The notes below the pieces were generated by a model. That model was not told the DNA's origin, made no database searches, and worked only from the letters and a program-made list of their open reading frames with translations. The position numbers were made by a program, and so were the translations under genes. This document shows, one piece after another, positions 24,701 to 38,402 of a DNA stretch of 64,000 nt. How positions within the stretch are numbered: the stretch's first letter is position 1; each line of letters begins with the position of its first letter. The stretch comes from Colocasia esculenta (taxonomy: Eukaryota > Streptophyta > Magnoliopsida > Alismatales > Araceae). The DNA lies in assembly GCA_014218235.1 (NCBI GenBank), contig CM024760.1, positions 8,412,049 to 8,476,048 on the forward strand, in the 5' to 3' direction.

Positions 24701-26813
24701 AATTATTTATCTTAACATCTCATTGGCCTACATTAGCATAAGCTCAATAACGCCTATGCATGGGCATGCATTGATCGTTGTCTATGGACACAAAACATGT
24801 CAAATCCTTTAACGAAAAGGATGATTGTGTTTTAAATCTAAACGTGCATCTGAAATGTGAATGAATGACTATATTATGGTGCCACAAATTTGGTTATTGA
24901 ATATATTAAATTTCAAATTGATGTCGGGTCGGTGGATGACCTTAAGATTTGAGAAACAATATGATGATCTTACACATCATGAAGAAGAATTGAAAGAAAG
25001 AAAAGAGGGGGAGAGAGAGAGAGATTGGGATGAAGATCGCAAGAAAAACTTTCTAATACCCAAGTCAAAATCTAAATCAAGCATGCATGTGACCATCGAG
25101 ATTGCTCCCCATATGGATGTAGAATCTTACATATTTTTAGTTGAAGGGCTTCAATTAAGACTTTATTGTTAGTCAAACTTCCTAACTGATCCCATACGAC
25201 ATGGTTGCAATTATGGTCAAAGTCGTTGGCGTAACTGCGAGCAGTGGCCATCATGGATTTTTTATATCCGTTGCAAGGATCGTGAGTGGTAATTATGTCA
25301 ATCATAGGCGGCTCATCATTATCCTCTTCAAGACTTTACTATTACTTGATAACCATCGTTTATCGGTAAGGAACCAAGTTTTAACAACTATTTTCAATAT
25401 TTGATAAAATTCTAGCTCGGCTCGAGTTCGATTAAAAATTAACGAACAGGACTTGAGCAGTATAGTATTCGGCTCGACTCGACTCGTTAACACCTCTTGT
25501 GCATGTGTCTAACTTTTTTTCGTATACTTTTATCTCATGTAAATGTAATGATGTACCTATATAAAGAAATATTTATTACATTTTTAAATGTATAGGTCAA
25601 TGCTTTTATATATTTTCCATTGATATTATATCATTGAACGTGTAGTATGGGTTTATATCGTACGATACCACAATGATACGTCTCAAATACTCTCTAAATC
25701 CCTTCAACATGCTTTGAACAAAATAAAAACAAAATAAAAATTGACACTATTTGTGTGTACAATGTCGATCGGGGTGTGTTAGGAATCATTTGACTCTTGG
25801 CACAAGCAGACTCGAGCGTGTCGTTGTGATCCGTAATAACATGACAACCCATGATTATATCAACCTAATAAAATATCAAAAGTACCACTTTCAAAGCATT
25901 TGAGAAAGGCAATAAATATTTCTCATCCACATAAGATATTGGTCATGTTAGATCTCATCCTCCTCCGGTACTTCTATTGTTGGAGAATATGTCTCTCCAC
26001 ATGCTTCATAATTCTCAACAAATCATCAGTTAATAAATAGTATTGTATTTATATATATGTTATTTATACTCAAAAATAAATGTCATGTTATATTTTTAAA
26101 ATTTTACTCTTACACAAACACATTATAAAAAAAGTAGTATTTTAGCATACTTTTAAGACTCCTAGGAGTAGAATTATTTTAAGGTGAAACATGGTAGTCT
26201 AATAAATGATAAAAATTTAAGATATTAACCGGCGATGGTCAAGAAAATTCTACCCATATCAAGCAAATTAAGCGAAATAAAGATAATCATATGTAGATGG
26301 ATTATCGAAGACCAGAAGGTAATATATAAACTATATGTATACACACGTTTAATACTCAAGAAATCCTTATTCTAAGGAAGATCTTTCAATACAATTAACA
26401 TAGATTGGAAGAAAATAATTCTATTAACTTAACAAGTATGGTAATAAAATTATTTTTTTACGATCTACCTGCACCTTATTAAAAGACTCTTCTCGCAATA
26501 CTTATTTATCTTAACATCTCATTGGCCTACATTAGCATAAGCTCAATAACGCCTATGCATGGGCATGCATTGATCGTTGTCTATGAACACAAAACATGTC
26601 AAATCCTTAAAGAAAATGATGATTGTGTTCTAAATCCAAACATGCATCCGGAATGTGAATGAATGACTATATTATGGTGCCACAAATTTGGCTATTGAAT
26701 ATATTAAATTTCAATTTGATGTCGGGTTGATGGATGGCCTTAGGATTTGAGAAACAATGTGATGGTCTTACACATCGTGAAGAATAACTGAAAGAAAGAA
26801 AAGGGGGGGGGGG

Positions 26814-26852
<39 letters not shown>

Positions 26853-27166
26853 TTGGGATGAAGATCACAAGAAAAACTTTCTAATACCCAAGTCAAAATC
26901 CAAATCAAGCAGCTATGTGACCATCGAGATCGCTTCCCATATGGATGTAGAATCTTACATATTTTTAGTTGAAGGGCTTCAATTAAGATTTTATTGTTAG
27001 TCGAACTTCTTAACTGATCCCATGCGACATGGTTGCAGTTATGGTCAAAGTCGTTGGCGACCATCATAGATTTTTATATCCGTTGCAAGGATCGTGAGTG
27101 GTAATTATGTCAATCATAGGCGGCTCATCATTATCTTATTCAAGACTTTATTATCACTCGATAACC
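21771..27166. repeat. 1.8-kb tandem triplication
   Basis: Three head-to-tail units of about 1.8 kb run from about 21771, about 23563 and about 25363. Each has the same landmarks in order: CGGTAAGGA, AACAACTATTTTCAATATT, GTGCATGTGTCTA, GGGTTTATATCGTAC, GGAGAATATGTCTCTCCAC, TAGATTGGAAAAATAATAAT, a GAAAGAAAAGAGGG plus (GA)n tract, and ATGGTCAAAGTCGTTGGCG. Units 2 and 3 are closest. The start of each unit is the 3' end of the hAT-like element at 18056-21905. Unit 3 has an expanded G-run and GA tract near 26803-26850. No domain-bearing ORF is present. Confidence 0.85.
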
Positions 27167-27205
27167 ATCGTTCATGCGAGGCTCATTGACCATCATATCA
27201 GATAA

Positions 27206-27374
27206 GAGAAAGACTTAGTACATTTTTTTATTACACTTAAGTGCAATATGACTAGACACTAAGCCTATATGACACCCTCACATGAGGAGTGATAAAGTGG
27301 CAACCTAATTATTAGGTGCCACATAGACTTAGTGCCTAGTCATATTGCACTTAAGTGCAATATGAGCCTTTCTC
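27206..27374. mobile_element. 169-bp Mutator-type MITE
   Basis: The left end GAGAAAGACTTAGTAC and the reverse-complemented right end GAGAAAGGCTCATATTGCAC are inverted repeats. The inner arms containing ACTTAAGTGCAATATGACTAG pair over tens of bases. The flanks are 9-bp repeats atcagataa (27197-27205) and attagataa (27375-27383), 8 of 9 matching. A sister copy is at about 31988-32155. Confidence 0.75.
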
Positions 27375-27383
27375 ATTAGATAA

Positions 27384-28650
27384 TAGTGTCTACCATTTCA
27401 CTTTCACTGAGCTAAGGCTGCATTAGGTTAAGAACCTATCACATCCCAACATTTATAAATGTCAAAGCGTGAAGGAATAGGAAATAAAAGGGAAAATAAA
27501 TAAATTCACCAATGAAAATTTTGCTCGGGTATCAACCTTACATCATGGTTAACTAACAATAGTTACTTTTTTAAAGCTGGTGCATTTACATGTTTCACAA
27601 AATTAAAATTTAAAAGAGAAGACGTAGTAGAGGTTGAACACTTGACACACAGTTCCTGATGTTCCATCTTATAGAACTCTTAATCACATGGGGAAAGAGA
27701 ACAATATGAGCAATTGTGCCTAGTAAGATTTACCCTCCAATATCAAGTAATTACGAAGATATACATGTATCAAAAGAAATTATTGCACCAGAAAAAATAA
27801 CAAATAGGATACAAGTAACAATGTATAAAATAAGCCAAAAATTTGTAATCAATGCATTAGGAGTGAAATGTTAAATGTTCAATATTTGTATAAAAGTATT
27901 GAATTAAAGAAAATATTTAATGTGAGTTGCCCTATGCCATTGTTGAGTAAGCAATAATTTATCCAAATCATGTAATAGTTCATGGAAATGTCAAACAATC
28001 TAACAGATAATTGTGTCATGTGAAACACTTCATAGATTTATTATCGCTTTGCGCATATAGTAAACGAATGTGGGTGCTCCTCCTGAGATTAGACCAGGCC
28101 CATTTGCATATGCATTAATCCAAAAGAGTCCAAAGATCCAAAATTACGTCATCCCATTTCCATTATTGTCAAACATTCAATTATGGTTCTTAAGCAGTAA
28201 TTACCAATAATGGGGTTTCATAAGGAATTAGTCACTTTGAAACTGGAATTCCAGCAATGTAATATGGAAAAGTATTAAGTGTTTAGGAAAGTTAATTCAA
28301 GTAGACATAGTCGTAGCAAAGATTGTCCAAAAGAAAGTCTGGTTAGTGAGAAAGTTGACCTAACGAGCATGTTAAGTAGTTATAAATACAATGTAGATTG
28401 GGTAGGTTTAACAAGTCTAAGTTGCAAGGCTTGTAATAGAGAGTTGATCGACAAAATAGGATGTCAGAAAAATGTAAGAGTTAGTTATTGTAAATGGCTC
28501 AATGATTATCACAGGTAATTAAGGAACTTGATATAATGTAGTCATTGCAAGATTTGCTTTAAAAGATAGTTTGGTTAACAAGTTGGGTTGACTTGGAGAA
28601 AAGGCTAAGCAAATCTGAAGACGAGATACTTTGAGTAGTCTAGATTTCAA
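27384..28650. other. spacer without supported genes
   Basis: AT-rich sequence. A 79-codon frame at 28279-28518 has no recognisable domain, splice context or homologue that I know, and may be part of the repeat that follows. It is not called as a gene. Confidence 0.4.
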
Positions 28651-28659
28651 GGTTCGTGA

Positions 28660-29215
28660 TAGAATTGGTCAACTGGAATCATGGAATTGGTCAACCAATG
28701 AGAGGGTTTCGGTCGACCAAACTCTGCATTTTGGTCAACTAAACTCTCCAGAGCAGTCATCAAGCTTTAAGCATGGGGAATGGTCGACCGAAAGGGTAAA
28801 ATCAGCCGACCGAAAAATAGGATTTGGTTGACCGTTCCTTCAAGAGCAGCCAGCACCCTGCAAGTGAGGGAATTAGTCATCTGAAAGGGTAAAATTGGTT
28901 GACCAAATTTGAAGGATTGGTCAACCATTCCTTTTAGAGTGGTTCTGGTGTTTCAGGTGAGGGGAAATCGGTCGACCAAAACACAGATAATAGTTGACTG
29001 ATTCCGACGACCAGATCCATTCTAGCCAGACTTCTTATTTTGGTTGGGTATAAATCGGTTGACCAAATTTGAAGGATTGGTCAACCATTCCTTCCAGAGT
29101 GGTTCTGGTGTTTCAGGTGAGGGGAAATCAGTTGATCGAAACACTTATAATGGTTGATTGATTCCGACGACCAGATCCATTCTAGCCAGACTTCTTATTT
29201 TGGTTGGATATAAAT
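28660..29215. repeat. GGTCGACC-rich repeat block with a 160-bp tandem duplication
   Basis: Many variants of GGTCGACCAAA / GGTTGACCA / GGTCAACCA recur in both orientations. From about 28890 a unit of about 160 bp (TTGACCAAATTTGAAGG ... CCAGACTTCTTATTTTGGTT) is followed by a second copy from about 29050 to 29213. The words TTCCTTC/CAGAGTGGTTCTGGTG are conserved in both. It resembles LTR or subterminal transposon sequence; the element is not delimited. Confidence 0.65.
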
Positions 29216-31607
29216 CGTGGTTTCTTAATACTAGGTGCAGTCTTGTACTTAAGACCTATTGTTTAGAGGATGAAGGAAGGTTCTAAAAACAAGTGTACAT
29301 GTTCAAGTAATCAGAAAATGATCGTAATGAGAAGAAGATAATGAAAATTCTACCTTGTTTGAGTATGGAAACAAATAACCAGAAATCATAAGGAGGAACC
29401 TATCTTATTGTCGGGCACAACTTTCAGGTCAAGACAAGCTTCTCAAGCTTTCCGACTTCCTCTCTTATATTTCCTCTAAATTTCACAAGCTAGCAGCAAC
29501 ATTTTCCCACGTTCATCACTATTTTCTCTCTTTCTCCTAAAGTTAACATGGTGGTGGCGTTCGAAGGAGAAAGTGGTGGTGTGGAAATGGAGGGAAAAAG
29601 AAACGAGAGAATGAGAAGAAGTGGTGTTTAAAAGAGGTGGTTCGATCATGCTCCTGCATGGTTGCCACGGGAGGGAGTGATGATGATGAGGAGAACCCCC
29701 CTCAATCTTCCTCAATCACGATTCAATAGGGTTTAGTCGAAACCAACAGGTAGTCATCATCTTTTTAAGCATTAGGAAAGATACATAACTATGGTTAGTA
29801 ATTATTTAAGAAAAACTAAATTAATTCATTTATATTTGTTGGGATACTAATTTTATATATAAACAATATCCAATTAAGGTGTAATTTTAAATGCAAGTTA
29901 ATTGGAAAGTGACACAAATTATGATAGTTTTAGTTTATTTTTTCAAAATATAATTTGTCAAGTGAAATTTGTCCAAAAAATTATTAAATCGACTTAATCT
30001 CGATATCCATGTATCAATAAATATCGATATATATATTTAGAATGAACACATTTTTTATAGTAATTATGGTAGATTCATTTTTACTTCTATTACTGAAGTC
30101 TTATGACGTCCCGTCGAGATACGCACATCTGAAGACAGTATCAGAGTTACATTAATAATGTCAAAATATCTTCAAATCAAGGGTAATCATGTTTTATGTA
30201 AATGGCCATTTCTCGTAAGAATCATGATCTCTTTCACATTTACAATGCCGTATTATTATTTTGATATTAAATTTTAAGATGTTACATAACTTGTCATACT
30301 AAATACCTTTCGGACTATACGTTGTTAGGAAAAATGGTTGTTGGGATAAAGTGTGGAGAGTGGGCTGAATTAACTTTCTGTCTTAGGGTATGCCGATATG
30401 TTATTTTGGGAGCTACATTGTCGTCATGAGCTATCTTCTAGACGTCGATGTTGGGATAAGAGGCCCTCCTTGTGGTGGCAAATTAGGTGCTCATGACATT
30501 GGGTGGCCCTTGTTTGATAACTGGGCTTTAGTAGACGAGTTCCTATGTAATAATTAGATTTTCGCCTTTTGGACCGAATTTTAATAACTGAGCCTTATGA
30601 ATTGGGTTAGAGGGCGGAGACTTCTCATCCCTACTTATCAAATGATTTTTTTATCTAATTTTTAATATTGTTGATAAAAATGTTAAAGTAAAATTAGAAA
30701 TATTTTTTACAAGATACTTCTTGGAAGTAGTAATAAAAGTATAAATATGATATTTGTCAAAGATTATCAATAAATTAGTTTCTTATAATCTAACTCAATT
30801 TTATTGGAAAACAATTATTACAATAAATATTTATCTAAACTCAATATTATTTAATTCAAAGAATAATTAAATTTGAAGAGAAAAACTTGCTGCATTTGTT
30901 GCTACAATAAATGCAGCAAGTTGGCATCCAAGATGGCGTTGCTTAGATGTCACGCGGGAGTGGCGACAATGGCAGAAGGAAGGGGGGAGCGGTGGCGGCC
31001 GCGGAGGCGACGATCGGCGATGGTGGTGTCGGCTAATGACCAGATAATTTGGGCACCAAAATATAAAATTTAAGCTCTAAAATATAAATTTGGGTTTTCC
31101 AATATTATCTTTAAGATTTAAAAATATTTTAGACTTTTAATATATGAGCTCCAGTTGGACTCTAAAATACTACCATTAAGGTTTAACAATATTTACTAGT
31201 TTTTTTTTAATATTTGGACTATAAAACATAGACAATGGGTTCCAAAATACTAAATTTGGTTCCAAAATATAAATTTAGACTCAAAATACTCCACTTAAAG
31301 TTTAAAATTATTTACTGAACTTTTAATATTAATTTGGTAAAATAGAGACTTTGAACTCCAAAATACAAATGATGGTTTCAAAATATGAATTTAAATTTCA
31401 AAATAAATATTTTGGATCTTGTACCACCGTTCGAACTTCCACTTACTAGTCTAGATGGTAACCTGCATGATGCCAAACAAATTATCATATGAGTCTTATT
31501 GCACTTATTTTACGCGTGAATTGTCATATAAATTTATTAAGTGCGGTGTCACACACGAATTGTTATCTGAGTTTTATTATACTTGTGCATTGTAATAAAT
31601 ATAATAA
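29216..31607. other. gene-free spacer with AT-rich degenerate repeats
   Basis: No supported gene. A 14-bp stem hairpin (ACTTGCTGCATTTG and complement) lies near 30887-30923, followed by a short GC-rich patch to about 31030. At about 31040-31410, TCCAAAATA-like words recur in both orientations, resembling the interior of the MITEs at 14835 and 31651. Confidence 0.4.
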
Positions 31608-31611
31608 TGAA

Positions 31612-32500
31612 AGACTTACTACACTTTAGGAAAATACAGTAAGTGCAATCCACTTAGGATGGCAGTTCATGGGGCGCCACGTGGGTTGTTAAGTGTTTTT
31701 TTTTTTTTTTTGAAATCTAGTTTTTTTTTGAGCCTAACCCATATATTTTAGAGTCTAACTCACCTATTTTGGAGCCCAACCTTTTATTTTGGAGCCTAAA
31801 AAATAGTTTGGCTTCAAAACAAAAGGTAAGTTATACTTCAAAATAAAAAGTTGGGTTCCAAAATAGATGAGTTAGACTCCAAAATAGATGGGTTATGCTC
31901 CAAAAAAAAGTTAGATTTCAAAAAATAAAAAATAAAAAACCACCTGACAACTCATATGGCGCCACATGGACTGCCATCATGGATGGATGAAAAAGATTTA
32001 GTGCACTTTTGTATTACACTTCAAGTGCAATATGACTAAACAATAGTCCATGTGATATCCAACAATTGAGTTGTCACTTTATTACTCCTCATGTGAGGGG
32101 TGCCACATAAGTTATTGTCTAGTCATATTGCACTTAAAGTACAATACAAAAAGAGTAAGGCTTGCTGTGCAGAAGTGCAGCCCACATGGGCTGTTTGCCC
32201 ATGTGGCACCTAAAACGACACCCAATTTTTAGGTGCCACATGGGCTAACAGTCCATGTGGTTGATGCCACATGGGTTGTTTGCCCATGTGGTATGCATTA
32301 AGTGTTTCTCATACAAAAATACATTAAATCTTTCTCTAGAGAGAAAGACTTTGTGCACTTTGAGAAAGTGCGCATGATGACTAGGACTTTTGCACTTTCT
32401 CAAAGTGCACTTCGCACGATGACTAGGACTTTTGCACTTTCTCAAAGTGCACAAAGTCTTTTTCTTCTCTAGATAGATTGCACTTACTGTAATTTCTTAT
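31612..32500. mobile_element. nested cluster of MITEs
   Basis: The outer ends pair: ATACAGTAAGTGCAATC near 31640 with GATTGCACTTACTGTAAT near 32475-32492. Inside are distinct foldbacks. (a) About 31651-31985 has arms GGATGGCAGTTCATGG and its approximate complement around an array of TTTTGGAGTCTAACC-like units. (b) About 31988-32155 is a sister of the 27206 MITE. (c) About 32180-32290 has several GCCCATGTGGCAC/GTGCCACATGGGC palindromes. (d) 32336-32471 has arms GAGAAAGACTTTGTGCACTT and complement. Exact order of insertion is not resolved. Confidence 0.6.
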
Positions 32501-33197
32501 TCTCTAAATTTTATATATTGCATATATTATAAAATTATCTTTAATTTAAATGACCAAGTAAAAAAATATATATTTAATATCCCAACATCTTTCAAAGTCA
32601 CATTACATCAAAAGACTTGACGGAGGAAACCAATCCTTCATGCACATGCCTCGAGGCGCGCCCGGGAGACCGGCGGTCCCCAGGCTCCCCTGCCGGGCAC
32701 CACAGTGGCATCCGTCGTAAATATATGCCAACAGTGCGCCCACTTCCGCAGCCCTCGCCGCAGGGCCACCATTTTCCCGCCCATTGCCGGAGGAAGGGCA
32801 AAAATTAATATTATTATACACCTTTTTTCGGGTTTCTATTTAACACTTCTTTCTGCCACCGCTCCGCCTCCCCAACCCTACTAACCCGCCCGGCCTTCCT
32901 CCCACAGCGCTGCTTCCGCTGATCAAACCTCCCAACAAGGTTTCTTCTTGTTGTTGTTCTTCTTCCTATTGTTGTTGTTCTTCCCCTGATGTGATCGGTG
33001 GTTACTATTTGTTTTTTTAATCTCAATGTGGTGTTCGTTCCATTTATGATCAGCGACAGACGCCATCGGCGATTTTGCCGCAGCGGCGTAGTGTAATATG
33101 TCGCTCATGTGTTGTATGCGTAGGTCGTGGATGTTCTTTGTTGTTGACGGTGTCCTTCTTGTTCCCAGGCTTTCCGTGGTGGTAGAGCGCGAGTGGG
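32501..33197 (+). promoter_or_regulatory. DDM1 promoter and 5' UTR region
   Basis: The sequence changes at about 32640 from AT-rich to GC-rich, as expected around a plant transcription start. TATA-like words lie near 32719 (AAATATAT) and 32810 (TTATTATAC). A plausible 5' UTR intron has donor AACAAG/GTTTC near 32938 and acceptor TTCCCAG/GCTTT near 33169, which would join a leader to the exon with the start codon. The assignments are inferred, not proven. Confidence 0.4.
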
Positions 33198-36100
33198 ATG
33201 GGGACCGAGGAGGAGAACGGGGTGAAAAGCGAGGATGCTGTGGACTCGCCGACGTCTGTGCTGGAGGACTCGCCGACGCCTGTGATGGTCTCGTTATCTA
33301 TTTGTTGGAGTGTTCCTCATGTTTCTTGAACGCTTCGGTTTGTGGTTTCTAATCGCGTTGTTTTTCGTTGATACACGTACACTAACAAGTTCCTTCTACC
33401 CGGCCTCCCGGGAAGCTTTTGTGATCCTTCGGCTTTTAGCGGTGATGCGTTTTAGTTTAACAAGAATCATTAGCATTCTGGATAGGCAAAATATTCGGTT
33501 TTGTTCAGATTTTGCGTATAATGTTGATGCGTTATTACTCCATGCAGCGCTTTAGAATTTTTGTTTGATTCGTTCCTCGTTTGCAAGGAAATATTTTATC
33601 TGTGTGTTAGGTATCGAAGTATTTGAACTATGTTTCCTGCTCGTGTAAGTAACCTGGATTTTGCTGTTTTTGTGCAAACAGAATACTCGCAAAGAGGAAG
33701 AAAAATGTAAACTTGAAAATGCCGATGCATGTAAAAATGAAAATGGTGTCCTCCAGGTCGATGACCTGCTGCTGCTGGATGCGAAGAATGGAGACACCTC
33801 CTTCATCTCAAAAGTCATGGCTGACGAGGAGGAGAAATTATTTGAGAAACGAATGATGGAGGAGGATGTGGATGGTGAAAACAAAGGCGTTCAAGATAGG
33901 AACCTGCAGTTCAGTAAGTTGGACGAACTCCTGACACAGACACAGCTGTATTCAGAGTTCCTCCTCGAGAAGATGGACAACATAACATATGTAATATATC
34001 TTTAGAGACAACTGAGTATAAACATTGCTATCATTCTATTACACAATCTTATTGAGATGTACATTTTTCATCTTTCAGAGTGGCATCGACAACCAACCAG
34101 TGGAAGAGGATTCCACAAAGGAAAAGCAAGGAGGACGAGGTAGAAAGAGGAAAGCCACTGCTCGTTACAACTCGGTTAGTTTTGATTTTCTTTGAACTTT
34201 TTCCTGTCCACCTGATAATGACTATATGAGTAAATTCATGTTCTTTTTACCTCCACACAGTTGACATAAGTAGTAAATGCAGCATTTGGCCATTGTTTTA
34301 TATGATCTTTGAATCTTTCATGCCATTGTAACCAACACACATTATAATCAAAGTTGTACAAATAAATGAGAAACTGAGAAAGTGTGTATATTAAAACTGA
34401 AAGTCTGAAACTGTTAGCATGCCATTTCTACCCAACTTAGCCTGATTTACTTTTGCCTTTGTTGCTGTTTGTTTTACATATAAAACTCTTAAGCACTAAA
34501 GCCCTAATCATTTTGGCATTCTAATTCCTCTTTTTCATCGCTTCCTCTCCTTCTTTATCACGTATTCCATCCTAATAGCAAGTGCAAATACCTTAAACCA
34601 GCATCATCCAACAACATGAGCTTTGTGAAGCACATGTTTGTCATATAATTTATTCTTATTATGGAGATGTCTACACTACCAAATGAACTTCAATTTTTTA
34701 CTAGTCCAACTACTGAACTTCAAATTAAAATTGGTCAAATCTCCACTCTTATTTGTTATCATATCAGATAAATGAGAAATGCTTACTGCCAGAGTAGTCT
34801 TGCAATAAAGGTGATGTGGGTTGTAAGAAGGCAATCTCATTGGTTGAGAGGGGCTGACAAGACCCTTCTTTCTCTCTTCCATGAGCCAATGAGATTGCTA
34901 TCTTGCAATCCACATCAGCTTTATTGCAAGACTACTCTTGCAAGTTGCAATAAGTATTTATCCGGATAAATGAGCCATTATGTAGCAGTCAGGCAAATAT
35001 TAAAGCTTGCAACGAATTTGTGCCAGATTAGCTCCAGTCAAACCCAATTGTTGTCAAAAAATTAAAAGCAGGCTCAACTGTCCTGTTAACAACACCTTAA
35101 TGAATATTTACCCAAGCATTCAGAATCTAATATGATCACATATTTCATTCCATGATTAGTCTTCCTACAGTCTCATGATCAAGCCTTTGGTTAGAGTGCT
35201 TGAACTGAGCCTGCTTTGGGGATATCCTAAACAAAAAGCATGTGAGCACACTGGCCTCAATTACCTCAGGCCATTGAGGATCATCGAATCTTGAACACAG
35301 AATAGCAGAAACTAAGTGGGATTGAGCCTTGAGGTCATAACGTCTCAACCTGTCACAAAGCTCCTGCACCATGAAGTCAGTCACAAGAACATAACAGGTG
35401 GAAATACACTCCACTAAATATTAGGTTGTCAAGTCTATTAGTCGTAAAATCATCTTAAGTTTTTTGCCTGGAAAAAATCTATGTATATTATCTTCATACC
35501 AGATTTAGAGGCATGGAGTTAAACTAGACATACAGAAGCTGGAATGCACTTTGCTTTCTATCCAAAATACAGTTCATATCTTTAGTGGAAAGTGTTATAG
35601 TAAAGCTTGATGACCAGAAAATTTGAAGTCCTAGAGTCCAGTGTGTACTAGAGATGTCATCATCCTTGTCCACTTCTCTACAAAAATCTGATAAGAATGT
35701 GGTGGCCTAGTCCACTGAAAGTTTTAGCCATAGGACAACATTAGCAACTACAGTGTGAAAGAGATGTTTGTTTCCTAGAACTGTTCCCAACACGCACCTC
35801 TTGCATCTCCAAGTAAACGAAAACAGCACGAGCGAATACTTAGACTGCCAAAGTCAATAGGCTTTTATCATACTTATCAGATAGATCATCATTACCTATG
35901 AATCATTCATTTGTATTCAATCAAACCTGGGCATTACATTCCCAAGTAGGCCTGAACCTTGTCTATAAATGTGACAACTGAGCCAGCTTTGGCTTGTTGT
36001 AATTTCCTGGTTCATTTTTCTGTCCATGGCCCCAGGCCTAGCTTAAACCTCTGCATAACTTGGACCATTGAAACCCACCATGCTAGAGGCCTTGACAAAA

Positions 36101-38369
36101 GGATTTACTTGCAGAGTTCTGTTTCCTTGTCTTCACTATGATCATACCAAAGAAAGCTTCTTGAAAAAACAAAAAAATTTCTTGTCTTATCCTTGTTTAC
36201 TAATAGAGCTGGTTGAAAAGCTTTATTAGATTCTTGGAAACACCTTATCTACATCATATCAAATTTTGTTTATAGGAAGAAATGTGTGTTGATTGCGTCT
36301 TTCTTGAGGCATAACAATTTTGAAACACTTTTAAAATATAAAATTTCTATGTTAACCCAAGTTGTTGTTTTACAAGGTGTTTATCTTGGTCTGTGTTTTT
36401 GGAGTTGTAACTTCTTTATGTGTGATGCTTTTGCAGAGTTATATGGTTACATGCAGGGATTTTGCTCGGTGTTAGGATTTTGAAGTTTTGAACAAGTATT
36501 ACTGCTTGTAGAAACTTTTGTCCGACTGAAATGATTGAAACACTTAGTTCATCTCTTCTATAATTTCCATCCTTTCTGAAACAGTTATCAATGTCTTTTC
36601 TCATGTGCTATTTCTCATACATTTTGATTTATTCTTTCACTCCATGTGTCTTCTTATGTCTAGACTGTTATAACATGTAAACTGACTTCATTGTTGTTGT
36701 TTTTTCTGTCCAGAGGAAAGCAAAGACCGCTGTTGCAGCAATGCTAACCAGAGCCCAGGAAAGCACAGACTCTGAAGATACCAAACTCACAGAGGAAGAG
36801 CGAATTGAAAAAGAGCAAGCTGAGCTCGTGCCCTTGCTGACTGGTGGAAAGTTAAAGTCATACCAGTTGAAAGGTGTGAAATGGCTGATATCATTGTGGC
36901 AGAATGGCCTCAATGGGATCCTAGCTGATCAAATGGGCCTTGGCAAGACAATTCAAACAATTGCCTTCCTTGCACATCTGAAGGGGAAGGGTTTACATGG
37001 GCCTTATTTAATAATTGCTCCACTTTCAACATTATCAAACTGGGTGAATGAGGTTGCCAGGTGTAGTCTTTGTTCTCATGTCATTCTCATTGATGTCTGA
37101 CCACAATATTTTTGGATAGTGCTTACATGTCTTCTTTCAGGTTTACTCCTTCTATGACTGCAATAATTTATCATGGTCCCAAGAAAGAAAGACAGGAAAT
37201 AAGACAAAAGTTTATGCCCAGAGAAATTGGATCCAAATTTCCTCTTGTCATTACATCTTATGAGGTTGCTTTAAATGATGCAACAGTTCTGTCTCACTAT
37301 AGCTGGAAATATTGTGTTGTTGATGAGGTGATCTTCATGTAAATTTAATCTGTCACTTGTTATTTGTTTACTGTTCTTTTTAGGTGTATTTGGCCATTCC
37401 ATTTTGAAGGACAGCCATTTGGTTACACCTTTTGCCAAACCCTCTTGCTATGTTCTCAGTAGGTGTTCTTTGTCTTTTGTAGGGCCATCGATTAAAGAAC
37501 ACAAACTGCTTACTATTAAAGGCACTGAGACGCTTGCCAATTGAGAATAAGCTTTTATTGACAGGAACGCCTTTGCAAAACAATTTAGCTGAGCTTTGGT
37601 CATTATTGAACTTTATTTTGCCTGATATTTTTTCTTCTCACCAAGAATTTGAATCATGGTATATTTCCACTGCTCATCATTCCTTTTGCTATGAGCATTT
37701 TATTGAGATTCTTTTTGGTCTTGTAAATAATATAATCAGTATTATTATCATCTGGTCTGTGTCATCGTTAAGACTTGAGAGTTTCAAGATAAATAGAATA
37801 ACTGGCTGTTTCTGGGTGTCTTCCTTTCCAATTAACATTCTGATTTGCCTAAATGATTCAAAGCACTAAGGCTTGGATGGCATTGACATCTCAATTGAGT
37901 TAGGATTTGCTTTGTTTGCAATGTCTTAACCTCCCAATTCCCATCGAGCTAGACTTTGTCGTGCATACCACATCATTTTCCTATGGACTTTCCTTGCTGT
38001 TGCTCTCTTAAACTGACACTTCTTTTGGGTATATGTGGCAAAATGATCATGCTTTGTGGCTTTGTGGGTATTTCCTTTTTTTGTGAAATTTTGAAATATT
38101 AGAACAGCTTTATGTTCCTTATCCCAGCACATAAATTTTGAATCCAGGAACTCATTAGAATTTGCTTCTAATATGTCATCTTTTAAGACAAAAAGAGTTC
38201 CTGCTGAGCAGCCTGGTCAAACTAGATCACCTTGTCAGCCTCTGGTCATGCTTGGTCAGACCTAGTCAAACTAGTACTAATACTTCATTTGGACCAGAGC
38301 TGTTCACATGTAATTCTGACCTTAATTGGTCAGATTTTTTCTGACTTTGTCAGGATATGTCAATTATAG

Positions 38370-38402
<33 letters not shown>

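Noticed and set aside
26803..26850. Poly-G plus (GA)n tract considered as a regulatory GAGA element
   Set aside because: It is an expanded version of a GA tract present in all three tandem units and is not near a gene.
28279..28518. 79-codon ORF with several Cys residues
   Set aside because: The Cys spacing fits no zinc-finger class that I know, and the region grades into repeat sequence.
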